Shown here: positions 30,107-40,672 of the stretch, in pieces | Numbering within the stretch: the first letter of the stretch is position 1 | How the letters are laid out: each line of letters begins with the position of its first letter | Assembly (NCBI GenBank): GCA_016234485.1 | Contig: JACRBL010000029.1 | Coordinates: forward strand, 1-64,000 | DNA length: 64,000 nt | Reading direction: 5' to 3' | Source of the DNA: Chloroflexota bacterium | GTDB lineage: Bacteria > Chloroflexota > Anaerolineae > Anaerolineales > Villigracilaceae | The notes under the pieces: generated by a model | What the model was told of the DNA's origin: nothing | The model's input: the letters and a program-made list of their open reading frames with translations, nothing else | The model's database searches: none | Translations under genes and position numbers: made by a program

Positions 30107-31318
30107 ATGAGTACCACTTTTATGACATCTGAAAAGTTGATGTTCACCTCCGAATCGGTGACCGAAGGCCACCCCGACAAGATCTGCGATCAGATCTCAG
30201 ACGCCGTGCTGGACGCCTGCCTTGAGCAGGATCCTCGCTCGCGCGTGGCCTGCGAAACCGCCACCAAGACCGGCTATGTGATGTTGCTCGGCGAGATCAC
30301 AACCAAAGCCCAGATCAACTTCGATGAGTTGGTTCGTAAGACCATCCTCGACATCGGCTACGATGATAGCGCGAAAGGCTTCGACGGCAATTCGTGCGGC
30401 GTGCTGGTGGCCATTGCCAAACAGTCTGGCGATATCGCCATGGGCGTGGATAAGGCCCTCGAAGCCAAAACTGGCGAATTGACCGAGGCCGAAATTGAGG
30501 CAGTTGGCGCGGGCGATCAAGGCATGATGTTTGGTTACGCTTGTAACGAAACCCCCGAACTGATGCCAATGCCCATCTACCTCGCGCACAAACTCAGCCG
30601 CCGACTGGCCGAACTTCGCAAAGACGGCACGCTTCCCTGGCTTCGCCCGGATGGAAAAAGCCAGGTGACGGTGGAATATTCGCACGGCAAACCCAAACGC
30701 ATTGACACCGTGCTTGTTTCCACGCAACACGCGCCGGAGATTTCGCAGGCCGATATTCGCGAGCAGATCATCGAACACATCATCCTGCCGTCCATGCCCG
30801 ATGGGATGACGGACAGCGAACTCAAAATCTTCGTCAATCCCACCGGACGCTTCGTCATTGGCGGGCCGCAGGGTGACGCGGGCTTGACTGGTCGCAAGAT
30901 CATCGTGGACACCTACGGCGGCATGGGACGTCACGGCGGCGGCGCGTTCAGCGGCAAGGATCCCACAAAGGTGGACCGCTCCGCCGCTTACGCCGCGCGC
31001 TGGGCCGCCAAGAACGTGGTGGCCGCGGGCCTGGCTGATCGCTGTGAGATTCAGGTGGCCTACGCCATCGGTGTGGCGCACCCGCTCTCCGTCAACGTGG
31101 AGACGTTCGGCACGGGCAAGATCGCCGACGAGAAAATCGCCAAACTCGTCGAAGAGACATTCGACCTGCGCCCGGGCGCGATCATCCGTGACCTGAACCT
31201 GCGCCGCCCAATCTACCGCAAGACCGCCGCCTACGGTCACTTCGGACGCGATGATGTCCAGTTCCCATGGGAAGAGACCAACAAAGCCGACGCGCTTCGT
31301 AAAGCCGCCGGGCTGTAA
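30107..31318 (+). CDS. metK: S-adenosylmethionine synthetase
   Basis: MAT enzyme making SAM from methionine and ATP, cytosolic homotetramer. The 403 residues contain the signatures [19 protein letters not shown], the [12 protein letters not shown] hexapeptide region, the P-loop-like [25 protein letters not shown] and the C-terminal [13 protein letters not shown]. Length is usual for bacterial MetK. The start at 30107 has an AAGGAG site; the frame is open to 29924 through the riboswitch. It is controlled by the SAM-I leader, giving end-product feedback. No repeat has entered the coding part. Confidence 0.98.
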   Translation: MSTTFMTSEKLMFTSESVTEGHPDKICDQISDAVLDACLEQDPRSRVACETATKTGYVMLLGEITTKAQINFDELVRKTILDIGYDDSAKGFDGNSCGVLVAIAKQSGDIAMGVDKALEAKTGELTEAEIEAVGAGDQGMMFGYACNETPELMPMPIYLAHKLSRRLAELRKDGTLPWLRPDGKSQVTVEYSHGKPKRIDTVLVSTQHAPEISQADIREQIIEHIILPSMPDGMTDSELKIFVNPTGRFVIGGPQGDAGLTGRKIIVDTYGGMGRHGGGAFSGKDPTKVDRSAAYAARWAAKNVVAAGLADRCEIQVAYAIGVAHPLSVNVETFGTGKIADEKIAKLVEETFDLRPGAIIRDLNLRRPIYRKTAAYGHFGRDDVQFPWEETNKADALRKAAGL

Positions 31319-31358
31319 AACAAAGAGACCTCCGTAACGAGCGGAGGTCTCTTTGTTT
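31319..31358. terminator. Bidirectional terminator between metK and the thioesterase
   Basis: CAAAGAGACCTCCG / CGGAGGTCTCTTTG, flanked by A and T runs on both sides. Confidence 0.9.
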
Positions 31359-31359
31359 T

Positions 31360-31848
31360 CTACTTTCCCTGTTCCAGCATATCCTTCACCAACTGCTCAG
31401 GGACTTGCACCGCCACCAACTCGCCTTTCACGGTGGTAATGCCGTTGACGACGATCCACTCTTCGATGACGATCTTGCGTCCCTTCACTTCTTTCACCCG
31501 TCCGCGAATTTCAAGAACGGGACCGAGCGGCGTGGGCTTGAGATAATCCACATGCAACGAAGCGGTCAGGTAGCGGAGCGGCGGCTCGGAGGACATTGCG
31601 CGGCCCTCGGCGCGGTAGCCTGCCGCGGCGGCCGTCCCTGTCCCGTGGCAGTCAATCAGCGAAGCGAGCAGTCCGCCATAAACGTAGCCAGGAATCGAAG
31701 TGTGATAAGGCTGGGGTTGGAAGTATGCCACCGATTCGTCCCCGTCCCAATGACTCTTGATCTGGTGTCCCAATTTGTTCTGGCTTCCGCATCCATAGCA
31801 GACGGCAAAATAATCGGGGTAGTAATCCTGAAAAGATTTTTCAGACAT
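31360..31848 (-). CDS. Hotdog-fold thioesterase (PaaI/THEM4-like)
   Basis: A 162-residue thioesterase expected to hydrolyse acyl-CoA. Hallmarks: CYGCGSQNKLGHQIKS near the N-terminus, the VYGGLLASLIDCHGTGTAAAA helix with the His/Asp region of the hotdog fold, and LHVDYLKPTPLG. Length fits PF03061 proteins with an N-terminal CFGCG-type motif. Start at 31848 has an AAGGAG site. It is convergent with metK; the two share a bidirectional terminator. Confidence 0.88.
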   Translation of the reverse strand: MSEKSFQDYYPDYFAVCYGCGSQNKLGHQIKSHWDGDESVAYFQPQPYHTSIPGYVYGGLLASLIDCHGTGTAAAAGYRAEGRAMSSEPPLRYLTASLHVDYLKPTPLGPVLEIRGRVKEVKGRKIVIEEWIVVNGITTVKGELVAVQVPEQLVKDMLEQGK

Positions 31849-31865
31849 GAAAGGGCAGGCTCCTT

Positions 31866-31926
31866 TTGTTGTAGGTCGGACACTTGCACCGAACGCATGT
31901 GCGGTGTTGGCAATCCGACCCGCGCT
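31866..31926. repeat. GTAGGTCGGA palindrome with nested module
   Basis: Arms TTGTAGGTCGGA and CAATCCGACCCGCGCTAC enclose CACTTGCACCGAACGCATGT-GCGGTGTTGG, a module of the CATTGCGAG repeats, so one repeat family seems to be nested in another. Confidence 0.75.
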
Positions 31927-32743
31927 ACGGCGTTACAGTGGAAGAGGGCAGTGGACTCGGCGTGGCCGAAGGCACGGGCGTGGGCGGCGCGTCGCCTTCC
32001 ACGGTGAAGGAACCGCCGCGCTTGAAGAGGACGCCAACGTAAATGTGGACGCTGTATTGACCGGGGAGCCATCCGCCCGAGGGGTTGGCGCATTCGCTGT
32101 AGTAATATCCGCCCGTGCCGCCATCCCACGGATAACTTTCGTGGAAGATATATTCCCCGTTACGATACCAGACCGCGCTCCATTGCGAGCCTGGGATCAT
32201 GCCATCGTAGGAGAACGTCGCAAAGATGCGTTCCACGGGATTGCGAAATAAGATGGACGGCGTTTCGGGCAAGCCGCCTTTGACCGAATTGGAGAACACG
32301 ATCGGGCTGATGACCGCGTCGGGGTTGGGCGTGACCGCGCTGATGAATTGCGCCTCCACCACCAACGGCAGGAAGGGCGTGGCCGTGATCGTGGGCGAGT
32401 TCGTGTACAACGGCGTATCGGTGATGGTGGGAGTCAGCGTGATGGTGGGCGTGAGCGTGATCGTCGGGACGACCGAAGGCGTGAGCGTGGGCGCGACGGT
32501 GGGGGATGGGGGATAAATGGAGTAGACGACGGGTTGTCCGTAAATGGGGAGGGCGATTGCAACGGCGAACATTACGAGTGCAAGAAAAAACAGCCAACGC
32601 CCCCGCGCCTCTCTGGTGCGTTTGAGACGATAAAACGACAACTTCGCGGCCGAGCGAAATGTGAACCAGCCAGAGCGGAAAATAAAAAGCGCCCAGATCG
32701 CCAGTAAGATGGATGCCGCAATAAAACCAGCACGAATGTCCAT
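31925..32743 (-). CDS. Membrane-anchored protein with TPT linker and extracellular domain (paralogue A)
   Basis: A 272-residue protein: two N-terminal membrane helices (about 6-25 and 48-68), a Thr/Pro linker (about 78-120), an extracellular beta-rich domain of about 110 residues with SQWSAVWYRNGEYIFHE and GWLPGQYSVHIYVG, and a short Pro/Ser/Thr tail. The family is not recognised by name. It is a tandem duplicate of the next upstream gene. The ATG at 32743 follows TATAAT by six bases with no ribosome site. Confidence 0.72.
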   Translation of the reverse strand: MDIRAGFIAASILLAIWALFIFRSGWFTFRSAAKLSFYRLKRTREARGRWLFFLALVMFAVAIALPIYGQPVVYSIYPPSPTVAPTLTPSVVPTITLTPTITLTPTITDTPLYTNSPTITATPFLPLVVEAQFISAVTPNPDAVISPIVFSNSVKGGLPETPSILFRNPVERIFATFSYDGMIPGSQWSAVWYRNGEYIFHESYPWDGGTGGYYYSECANPSGGWLPGQYSVHIYVGVLFKRGGSFTVEGDAPPTPVPSATPSPLPSSTVTP

Positions 32744-32749
32744 ACGATG

Positions 32750-32755
32750 ATTATA
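32750..32755 (-). promoter_or_regulatory. Leaderless promoter of paralogue A
   Basis: TATAAT within the 18-bp gap between the two tandem genes, six bases before the ATG, so the second gene has its own promoter despite the short spacing. Confidence 0.65.
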
Positions 32756-32761
32756 GCGCCG

Positions 32762-33622
32762 CTAATTGGCGGGAGTGGGAGTGACGCTCGGGGTCGCGCT
32801 CGGCGTCTTGGATGGGGTTGCGGTTGGCGCCGCAGTCGGCGTTTCGGACGGCGACGCGGTGAAGGTCAAAGTGGGAGTCGAGGTCGGGAGGGGCGGTTCG
32901 CCCTTCACCTTAAATTGTCCCGTTGCCTTCCATTCCGTCCCCACAAAAAATTGCACTTCGTACTCGCCGGGGAACCATTCCTGCGGCGCGGGTTCCCACA
33001 AAGAGGCTTCGCGGCCACGTCCGCCAAATTGCCATGGCCCGCTTTGAAAATAAACGAGTTCGCCATTGCGAAACCAGAGCGTGGTGAATTGCGAGCCGAA
33101 CGTCATGTGCGTGTGATAAAAACTGGCATACATGCGGCGGATCGGGTTAAAAAACTCGGTGCGATTGCCCACTGGAAAATTATCCTGCAACGCCTCGGAG
33201 AAAACGATCTCGCCGATCGTGGCCGAAATTTGCGGCGTGACCGAACTGACGACCATGATCTCCAGCGAGAGCGGCAGATGCGGCGTGGGCGTGGCGTTGG
33301 GCGTCTGCGTGACGACGCGCGTGGGCCTCAGCGTGGCGGTGGATGTGGGACTCGGCGCGGCAGTCGCGGACGGGAGGGCGGGCGCGGCGGTGGGCGCGGT
33401 TTCTAACGGGTTTTCGAGCGCGCGGAACATGAACAGCGCGACCATCGCGAGAAGCAGTCCCGCGCCTGTCATCCACCAGCCTGCCAGCACGCGCTGGCGG
33501 CGATGACGAAAATAGATCGTGCGGCTTCCCAAACGCAAGGCGCGCACGCCCGCAATCAAAAGGAAAAAGGAAACCGCGGCAAAGGCAACGATAAGCAGGT
33601 TCGTCCTGCTGAATAAGTCCAT
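32762..33622 (-). CDS. Membrane-anchored protein with TPT linker and extracellular domain (paralogue B)
   Basis: A 286-residue protein with the same plan as its neighbour: two N-terminal helices, Thr/Pro-rich linker, extracellular domain with SQFTTLWFRNGELVYFQ and EWFPGEYEVQFFVG, and a Thr/Pro/Ser tail of about 40 residues. The aligned core (W-x-R-N-G-E, G-x-Y-x-V-x-x-F/Y-V-G, then a GxFxVxG strand) shows descent from a common gene. The function is unknown; the core may be a surface-binding beta-sandwich. The ATG at 33622 follows TATAAT by six bases. Confidence 0.72.
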   Translation of the reverse strand: MDLFSRTNLLIVAFAAVSFFLLIAGVRALRLGSRTIYFRHRRQRVLAGWWMTGAGLLLAMVALFMFRALENPLETAPTAAPALPSATAAPSPTSTATLRPTRVVTQTPNATPTPHLPLSLEIMVVSSVTPQISATIGEIVFSEALQDNFPVGNRTEFFNPIRRMYASFYHTHMTFGSQFTTLWFRNGELVYFQSGPWQFGGRGREASLWEPAPQEWFPGEYEVQFFVGTEWKATGQFKVKGEPPLPTSTPTLTFTASPSETPTAAPTATPSKTPSATPSVTPTPAN

Positions 33623-33628
33623 ACGAAA

Positions 33629-33634
33629 ATTATA
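33629..33634 (-). promoter_or_regulatory. Leaderless promoter of paralogue B
   Basis: Minus-strand TATAAT six bases before the ATG at 33622; no ribosome site. Confidence 0.65.
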
Positions 33635-33640
33635 GCACGC

Positions 33641-33697
33641 GGAGTCGAAAGTCTCCGACTTTCGATTTCAACTCCGAAGTCGGAGACTTCGGACTCC
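33641..33697. repeat. CGAAAGTC/GACTTTCG double hairpin between divergent genes
   Basis: GTCGAAAGTCTCCGACTTTCG and CTCCGAAGTCGGAGACTTCGG are adjacent palindromes lying between two divergent leaderless promoters. Same family as the in-frame element at 10131-10178. Confidence 0.85.
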
Positions 33698-33709
33698 GAA
33701 AAATACGTG

Positions 33710-33715
33710 TAAAAT
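33710..33715 (+). promoter_or_regulatory. Leaderless promoter of the isopentenyl phosphate kinase gene
   Basis: TAAAAT six bases before the ATG at 33722; no ribosome site. Confidence 0.6.
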
Positions 33716-33721
33716 CGCCGC

Positions 33722-34579
33722 ATGACTGAACTTACCCTCCTCAAACTGGGCGGATCGCTCATTACCGACAAAGACACACCGTACACGCCGCGACTCGATA
33801 AACTCAAAGAACTGGCGGACGAGATCGCATCTTTCTGGACCTCTGGCCGGCCTCTGATTCTGGGACATGGTTCTGGCTCGTTTGGCCACGCCGCGGCGAA
33901 GGAGTATGGGACGCGTGATGGAATCCCCACCCCCGCCCCCCTCGGCGCTTCGCGCCACTTCCCCCAAATGCGAAGCATTTGGGGGAAGACGGAGGGGGGC
34001 AGATATTGGAAAGGCTTCGCCGAGGTCTGGTTTCAGGCTTCGCAGTTGAACCGCTTCGTGATGGAGGCTTTGCGCGCGGCAGGGTTGCCCGCCATCGCGC
34101 TGGCTCCCGTCTCGGCGGTGACTGCGCACGAGATACGAGTCGCACGCTGGGATTTGACGCCGCTTCGCTCCGCGCTGGCGGCGGGATTGCTCCCCGTCAT
34201 TTACGGCGATGTGATCTTCGACGAGAAGCGAGGCGGTACGATCCTTTCCACCGAGGATCTGTTCGCCCACCTGACGCGCGAACTGCGTCCCGGTCGCATT
34301 TTGCTGGCAGGCCTCGAGGAGGGCGTGTGGGAAGACTTCCCGGCGCGAACGCGTCTGGTGAGTGAAATCGGCTTCCCGTCGTATGAAGCGATGCGAGCGG
34401 GGATCGGCGCGTCTTCGAGCGTGGACGTCACGGGCGGGATGGCGGCTAAAGTCGGGCAGATGTTCGAGTTGATCCAGGAAGTCCCCGGGCTGACGGCGTC
34501 CATCTTTTCGGCGGAGGAGGCGGGGAATTTGTCCCGCGCGCTGGCTGGGGAGGCGATTGGGACGGCGCTGCGGGCATAG
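33722..34579 (+). CDS. ipk: Isopentenyl phosphate kinase (amino acid kinase fold)
   Basis: Phosphorylates isopentenyl phosphate to isopentenyl diphosphate with ATP, a step of the alternative mevalonate pathway known in archaea and some Chloroflexota. Motifs: LLKLGGSLITDK (ATP-side Lys/Gly loop), LGHGSGSFGHAAA with the catalytic His of IPKs, DVTGGMAAKV near the end. Length would be about 259 without the 26-codon in-frame repeat at 33925-34001, between RDGIP and RYWKGFAEVW, a surface loop before the substrate helix. It is leaderless. No other mevalonate gene is in the window. Confidence 0.87.
   Translation: MTELTLLKLGGSLITDKDTPYTPRLDKLKELADEIASFWTSGRPLILGHGSGSFGHAAAKEYGTRDGIPTPAPLGASRHFPQMRSIWGKTEGGRYWKGFAEVWFQASQLNRFVMEALRAAGLPAIALAPVSAVTAHEIRVARWDLTPLRSALAAGLLPVIYGDVIFDEKRGGTILSTEDLFAHLTRELRPGRILLAGLEEGVWEDFPARTRLVSEIGFPSYEAMRAGIGASSSVDVTGGMAAKVGQMFELIQEVPGLTASIFSAEEAGNLSRALAGEAIGTALRA
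33925..34001 (+). repeat. In-frame 65-nt double-hairpin element in the ipk gene
   Basis: CCCCCCTC, small hairpin GGCGC-TTC-GCGCC (33944-33956), ACTT, large hairpin CCCCCAAATGC-GAA-GCATTTGGGGG, then AAGACGGAGGGGGGC. It is matched part for part by 46875-46950, and in reverse orientation by 14648-14720. Confidence 0.88.
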
Positions 34580-34671
34580 TGACAAATCAGTGACGGAAAT
34601 CCATTGCATTTTGTGAAAATTTTCGTTAACATTGAAGAAACCATCGTCAACCCAAGCAAGGAGACCCTGAA

Positions 34672-36648
<1,977 letters not shown>

Positions 36649-36679
36649 GCAGATTGCAATCTGCAATCCAAATATGAAA

Positions 36680-36716
36680 AAAGGCGGCTGGATTTTTCCA
36701 GTCGCCTTTTTTTGAT
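36680..36716 (+). terminator. Terminator of fhs
   Basis: AAGGCGGCTGGA / TCCAGTCGCCTT stem, one wobble pair, followed by TTTTTTT. Confidence 0.88.
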
Positions 36717-36747
36717 TTTGGGTTTGTCAAAGGTGGGTTTTGCCCCC

Positions 36748-36794
36748 ATGTAGTAGCGACTTCAGCCGCTGAGACGACTGAAGTCGTCACTACA
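36748..36794. repeat. ATGTAGTAGCGACTTCAG palindrome
   Basis: ATGTAGTAGCGACTTCAG faces CTGAAGTCGTCACTACAT around CCGCTGAGACGA; a free-standing palindrome between the fhs terminator and the lipoprotein stop. A remnant (GCGACTTCCAGTCGCC) near 3571 may be the same family. Confidence 0.8.
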
Positions 36795-36814
36795 TATGAG
36801 GGGGGAGGCAAGCG

Positions 36815-37387
36815 TTATTGGCAGGCGCCGATGTCTACGCGGTACATCATGCAACCAGGTTCGAGATCGGGGACAGGCCAGCAACAGCCGGCAGCGGAGT
36901 CGTAGCCGTAACCCGTGGAACAGAGTCCGCTGGTGGTATCCAGCGCGGCGGTGCAGGTGGGGTTGCAGACTTTGATATCGTAGGAGATCAATTGCTGGCC
37001 GGTGCAACTATATTGTTGCACGCCGCCGCGCAGTCCTTCATTTTTGCAGGTCAGGTTCGGGTCGGCGATTTCGATGATGGAGCCGGGGGAGAATCCTAGT
37101 AGGGTGTATGGCACTTTTTTGATGCAGGTATTCTTGGTGAGCGTTCCCGCATTGGGGACGGAGCACACGTCCGCCAGCGGGTCCACGCGACAGACAGGCG
37201 CGCTGTGGGTGGCGGTTGGAGAAGGCAAAGCAGGCGCTTCGGTCGTGGTGGAGATCACGATCGTCGCGAGCGGAATCGGGGTGGGCGGCGGCGTGGGCGT
37301 GTTAACTGGAACGAAGACAGTGATGCAACCCGTCAGCAGAAATGTGGGGATGATATAGAAAAGTGAGCGGATGATTTTCCCGTTCAT
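36815..37387 (-). CDS. Cys-rich lipoprotein
   Basis: A 190-residue exported lipoprotein (lipobox FLLTGC), Pro/Thr linker, then about 130 residues with 13 or more Cys. It contains FSPGSIIEIADPNLTC, YDIKVCNPTC and GLCSTGYGYDSAAGCCWPVP. The same module order occurs in the C-terminal part of the next upstream protein (37498-39246), so the two genes share a disulfide-rich domain. The start at 37387 has a GAAGAGG site. Function unknown; likely a surface-exposed disulfide-stabilised protein. Confidence 0.75.
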   Translation of the reverse strand: MNGKIIRSLFYIIPTFLLTGCITVFVPVNTPTPPPTPIPLATIVISTTTEAPALPSPTATHSAPVCRVDPLADVCSVPNAGTLTKNTCIKKVPYTLLGFSPGSIIEIADPNLTCKNEGLRGGVQQYSCTGQQLISYDIKVCNPTCTAALDTTSGLCSTGYGYDSAAGCCWPVPDLEPGCMMYRVDIGACQ

Positions 37388-37447
37388 GCGCGATTCCTCT
37401 TCAGACAGGAAATTGAGAACGGGGCGATTATAAGCCGAAATTTAAAA

Positions 37448-37476
37448 AACAAGCCTGTCCGCACAGGACAGGCTTG
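37448..37476 (-). terminator. Terminator of the large SUMF1/Cys-rich lipoprotein gene
   Basis: Minus-strand CAAGCCTGTCC / GGACAGGCTTG followed by TTTTTTAAA. Confidence 0.88.
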
Positions 37477-37497
37477 ACATTCGCGCAAGGCGCGGCG

Positions 37498-39246
37498 TTA
37501 TTTCACATTTTCGCAGGCGTTGGCTTTTTCATTCCATACACAGCCATTGGCGGCGTTGATGATGCAGGCGTTTTCATCGGGCAGTTTATCGCAGGCAAAG
37601 AGCGGGGCGCATTGCATCATATCAATCGAGACGAAGGTGCATCCCTGCGTGGCGCTGACGGCCTGGAGGCGCGGCGCGCAGGCTCCGATGGTCGGGTCGT
37701 AGGCGTAGCCAGGTTGGCAATCAGGATAGAGGCCGATGGCGGGAGCCTGACAGCATTGCGAACCAGAGTTGAACGAGAAGCCCGCCGGACAACCCACGAA
37801 ACAGGTACTGGCGAGAGATGGATTGTTCAAGCCGTAGAGGTTGCAGTTGGCCTGTCCGTTGGCGGGGACGCATCCGCCATAGAGGGTGTCGTAGTATTGA
37901 CCCATCGGGCAGGAGTTGTCGGCGCCGAGGGTGGGGCGGCAGGTCTGTCCCGTAGAATCAAGCGCGTAGCCCGGCGGACAGCCCTGAGGTCCAGCCTGAG
38001 CCGAGAGCGGGGTGTAGAGGCACTGTCGGGTGGCGGGGTCGAATGAATAGCCGGGGTCGCAGGCGGGAGTTCCGGTCAATGCGGCGGTGGGCAGGAGTCC
38101 GCCGCAGGCCGAGTTGCAGACTTCGACAGAGCCGCTTTTCGCGTCCGGCCCGGTGCAGGTCACCTCGATCATTTCGCCGACGACCCGGCTGGTGCAACTA
38201 AACCCGGGCGATGTCACGTTGTAGGTGGAGCCGCGCGGGATCAGGAATGTATCGTAAGGAATCTGTTGCCGACATGCCAGGCCGAGTTTTTGCGCGACGG
38301 GCGTCACGCAGTCATTGGCCGTGGTGGGCAGAACTGCCGCGCCTACAAGGTTGGGACTGGTTTGGCAATAGGCGGGGAAATTGATCGGTTGCTGAACGAC
38401 GCATCGGAAGCCCAGGTCGGCGCTGGTGTAGGCGGGCGCGGCGGGGCGTCGGATGGACACGTCGAGTTGGGTGATGTCGCTGTTGAAGCCGCTGCCGCGG
38501 ATGACGCGGTAATCGCCGCTATCGGCTCCGGGCGGATCTTGAATGGGGCTGGAGGCGTAGTAGGAGGCGTTGTACCAATCGAGCGTCCACTCATGGGCGT
38601 TGCCCGCCATGTCGAGCGCGAGATACGGACTGGCGCTATTAGGGTACGCCACGACGCTGGTGGTGGAGTTTTTGCAACCCGCGAAATTGAGCAGGTCGCA
38701 CGAAGGTTGCGCCGCGCCCCACGGATAGGTCTGGCCGCTTGGTCCGCGCGCAGCCTTCTCCCATTCGGCTTCGGTGGGGAGGCGTCCGCCCGCCCAGGAG
38801 CAGTAGGCCGCGGCCTGGTCGTAGGCGACGCCCACAACGGGATGGTCGCCGTAGACGGGATTGCTGTAAACGGATCCGCCGGGGGTGGACGTGGGCGGCG
38901 AACACACGCCCACGCCCACGCAGATGGAGTACATGCGATTGGTGATCTTGGTGCGCGAAATCCAATAGGCCGAGAGGCTGACAGAGTGGGTGGGGCTATC
39001 GGCGCCGCTTCCGCCCATGGTGAATTGCCCGGCGGGGACGTAGACCAGCGAGCCGCCGTCCATCCACGAGACGGTCGTACCAGCGGTCGGCCCGCCGAGC
39101 TGGATCGGAACCAACGTCGGGACGGCGGTCTCCTCCACGATGGAGATCAGCGTGGCGGTTGGCGCTTCGCTAGGCGCGGCCGTGGGAGTCCCCGCGCAGG
39201 CGGAGAGGATGAAGGCTAGCGCGAAAATGGCTTGCAGTTTTTTCAT
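37498..39246 (-). CDS. SUMF1-domain lipoprotein with Cys-rich C-terminal repeats
   Basis: A 582-residue lipoprotein (MKKLQAIFALAFILSACAG), Thr/Pro linker, SUMF1 domain (about 65-285: GQFTMGGSGADSPTHSV, GRLPTEAEWEKAARG, DMAGNAHEWTLD, LGFRCVVQQ), then about 290 residues with repeated Cys motifs of the type C-x-PGY-x-hydrophobic-D (CDPGYSFDPATRQC, CPPGYALDSTGQTC, CQPGYAYDPTIGAC), resembling growth-factor-receptor-like Cys repeats. The product is surface exposed and likely disulfide-bonded. The start at 39246 has an AGGAGCA site. Related to the gene downstream (Cys module) and to 28769-29731 (SUMF1). Confidence 0.82.
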   Translation of the reverse strand: MKKLQAIFALAFILSACAGTPTAAPSEAPTATLISIVEETAVPTLVPIQLGGPTAGTTVSWMDGGSLVYVPAGQFTMGGSGADSPTHSVSLSAYWISRTKITNRMYSICVGVGVCSPPTSTPGGSVYSNPVYGDHPVVGVAYDQAAAYCSWAGGRLPTEAEWEKAARGPSGQTYPWGAAQPSCDLLNFAGCKNSTTSVVAYPNSASPYLALDMAGNAHEWTLDWYNASYYASSPIQDPPGADSGDYRVIRGSGFNSDITQLDVSIRRPAAPAYTSADLGFRCVVQQPINFPAYCQTSPNLVGAAVLPTTANDCVTPVAQKLGLACRQQIPYDTFLIPRGSTYNVTSPGFSCTSRVVGEMIEVTCTGPDAKSGSVEVCNSACGGLLPTAALTGTPACDPGYSFDPATRQCLYTPLSAQAGPQGCPPGYALDSTGQTCRPTLGADNSCPMGQYYDTLYGGCVPANGQANCNLYGLNNPSLASTCFVGCPAGFSFNSGSQCCQAPAIGLYPDCQPGYAYDPTIGACAPRLQAVSATQGCTFVSIDMMQCAPLFACDKLPDENACIINAANGCVWNEKANACENVK

Positions 39247-39384
39247 TCATTGCTCCTGCGGCGGAGAAAATTCACAATGCCGCGAGAAAATTATACCCCC
39301 AGCGCGCGAGGCCCTCTTAGGTTGCGTTAAGGATGGAACATGGCTTTCTCAAATTAATGTCTGACCAACCTTTTGAAGCGCCAA

Positions 39385-39421
39385 GCCCGCGACACTTGCC
39401 CTGGCGGGTAGCGCCAGGGAG
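39385..39421. repeat. CACTTGCCCTGGC palindromic module
   Basis: GCGACACTTGCCCTGGCGGG-TAGCGCCAGGGAG contains the same core as the CATTGCGAG elements and as the in-frame module at 22800-22842. Confidence 0.65.
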
Positions 39422-39475
39422 TACGCAAAGAAAATTCAGGGTCTCCCGTAATTAACGGGAAGGCCGCCAACTTCA

Positions 39476-39523
39476 GCCACAGATCACACAGATTTTCACA
39501 GAAAAATCTGTGTGATCTGTGGC
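39476..39523. repeat. CCACAGATCACACAGATTTTC perfect palindrome
   Basis: GCCACAGATCACACAGATTT and AAATCTGTGTGATCTGTGGC are perfect arms around TCACAGAA. Confidence 0.9.
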
Positions 39524-39534
39524 AAATGAACCCT

Positions 39535-39889
39535 TTTTTGTAAGGCATCCCGTCAGAAACGGGAGAGCCAAAATTCATTAGCGAGATCAACACCGTCCAA
39601 AACGCGACCAGCAGGATCAGCCTCCACACGCGTTGGCGGAGGCGCGTCCCGTCCGATGCGTTGCGGACGAGGAGATAGCACGAGACGAGCAGGAAGACGG
39701 GAACCGCCACAGCGCCAGATTAAAGTTGAGCACGGCAATGGCATTCAGTTGAAAGCGCGTGAACTTTTCTGTGAGCAGAAGCGATTTGCCGAACGTGCGG
39801 ATGTGCCACATCACCGCCGCCACCGACATAAAAGCCCGTACCCAGTCGAAGCCATGGATGTGTTGTGATGGTTTCGTGGATTGCATCAA
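39535..39889 (-). pseudogene. Acyltransferase-3 family remnant (truncated, frameshifted)
   Basis: On the minus strand from 39889, MMQSTKPSQHIHGFDWVRAF and AVAAVMWH-type residues match the start of acyltransferase family 3 (OafA/NRG4-like) membrane proteins. Near 39713 the frame breaks, and the homology continues in another frame as MAVPVFLLVSCYLLVRN and WRLILLVAFWTVLISL. It then ends in repeat DNA (39385-39523). About 120 of the roughly 350 residues expected remain. This explains the 650-bp stretch between the SUMF1 gene and the methyltransferase. Confidence 0.7.
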
Positions 39890-39895
39890 AAATTC

Positions 39896-40537
39896 CTACG
39901 AACGTTGATAGAGCGCCACTTCCCAAACGAAGAGCCTGCTCAATGATTTCCTTTGCAAACCCTCCGCACGGAGCAGGGCATTCATCTCCGCGACGGGATG
40001 AACGAAAACGCGGAACGGGTTACGCGAAATTTTCAGGAACCAATCCATGACCGTGATGACGAAGCGACTCAGCCCGTTCTCGCGCGGATACGCCATCACG
40101 AGCGCGCGTGAACTTCGGCTGGCCGCGGCTTTCAAGAGGCTTTTGTAATCGGGATAGCAACACACCACGCGGTCGAGCGTCACCACGTCGGCCTGCGGAA
40201 TGGTTTCAGCCACGTCCGTAAAATCGGCGTGGATGAAGTTCACCTTTTCTGCATTGCCGCGGCGCTCGGTCTCCTGCTTCGCCGCCGTCAGATACGCGGA
40301 CGAGGCGTCCACGTGCGTGGCGTGTGAAACCATGTCTTTCATCAACTCATGGTAGATCGCGCCGATGCCTCCGCCCACATCCAGCAGGGAGGCGTCTTTG
40401 AGATTCAATGAGCGCACGGCTTCGAGGATCAAGCGCGTCTGCTTCGCGGGTCCCTTGCGACGGTATTCCTTCAAGTCCGCTTCGGCGGTGTCTTTTCCAA
40501 ATTGATCATTTGTGATTTTGCAACATTCGCAGGGCAT
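39896..40537 (-). CDS. Class I SAM-dependent methyltransferase
   Basis: A 213-residue methyltransferase. The SAM-binding motif I is SLLDVGGGIGAIYHEL, followed by THVDASSAYLTAA (motif II acidic residue), NFIHADFTDVAE and DVVTLDRVVCCYPD. The N-terminus starts MPCECCKI, a Cys-rich segment that may bind metal. The ATG at 40537 with AAAGGAA upstream is preferred; the frame is open to 40639 through palindromic repeats. The overall shape resembles small-molecule or magnesium-protoporphyrin-like methyltransferases, but the substrate cannot be assigned. Confidence 0.85.
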   Translation of the reverse strand: MPCECCKITNDQFGKDTAEADLKEYRRKGPAKQTRLILEAVRSLNLKDASLLDVGGGIGAIYHELMKDMVSHATHVDASSAYLTAAKQETERRGNAEKVNFIHADFTDVAETIPQADVVTLDRVVCCYPDYKSLLKAAASRSSRALVMAYPRENGLSRFVITVMDWFLKISRNPFRVFVHPVAEMNALLRAEGLQRKSLSRLFVWEVALYQRS

Positions 40538-40573
40538 GGGGAATTTCCTTTGTAAGGGCACAGATAAATAAAA

Positions 40574-40634
40574 ATCCCGAAGGGATGCCATGATTGTAAC
40601 GGATGGCCGCGCTGAAAGGTAATCCCGAAGGGAT
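40574..40634. repeat. Pair of ATCCCGAAGGGAT palindromes
   Basis: ATCCCGAAGGGAT at 40574-40586 and again at 40622-40634, each followed by G(C/A)CAT. A REP-like pair between the methyltransferase and the acyl-CoA synthetase. Confidence 0.85.
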
Positions 40635-40672
40635 GACATATTTTGGGCAATGCCACCCCTTCGAGGTTGGGA

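Noticed and set aside
39247..39710. 118-residue ORF as an intact membrane protein
   Set aside because: Only its first ~60 residues look like protein; the rest is translated palindromic repeat, and the homologous start lies in another frame.
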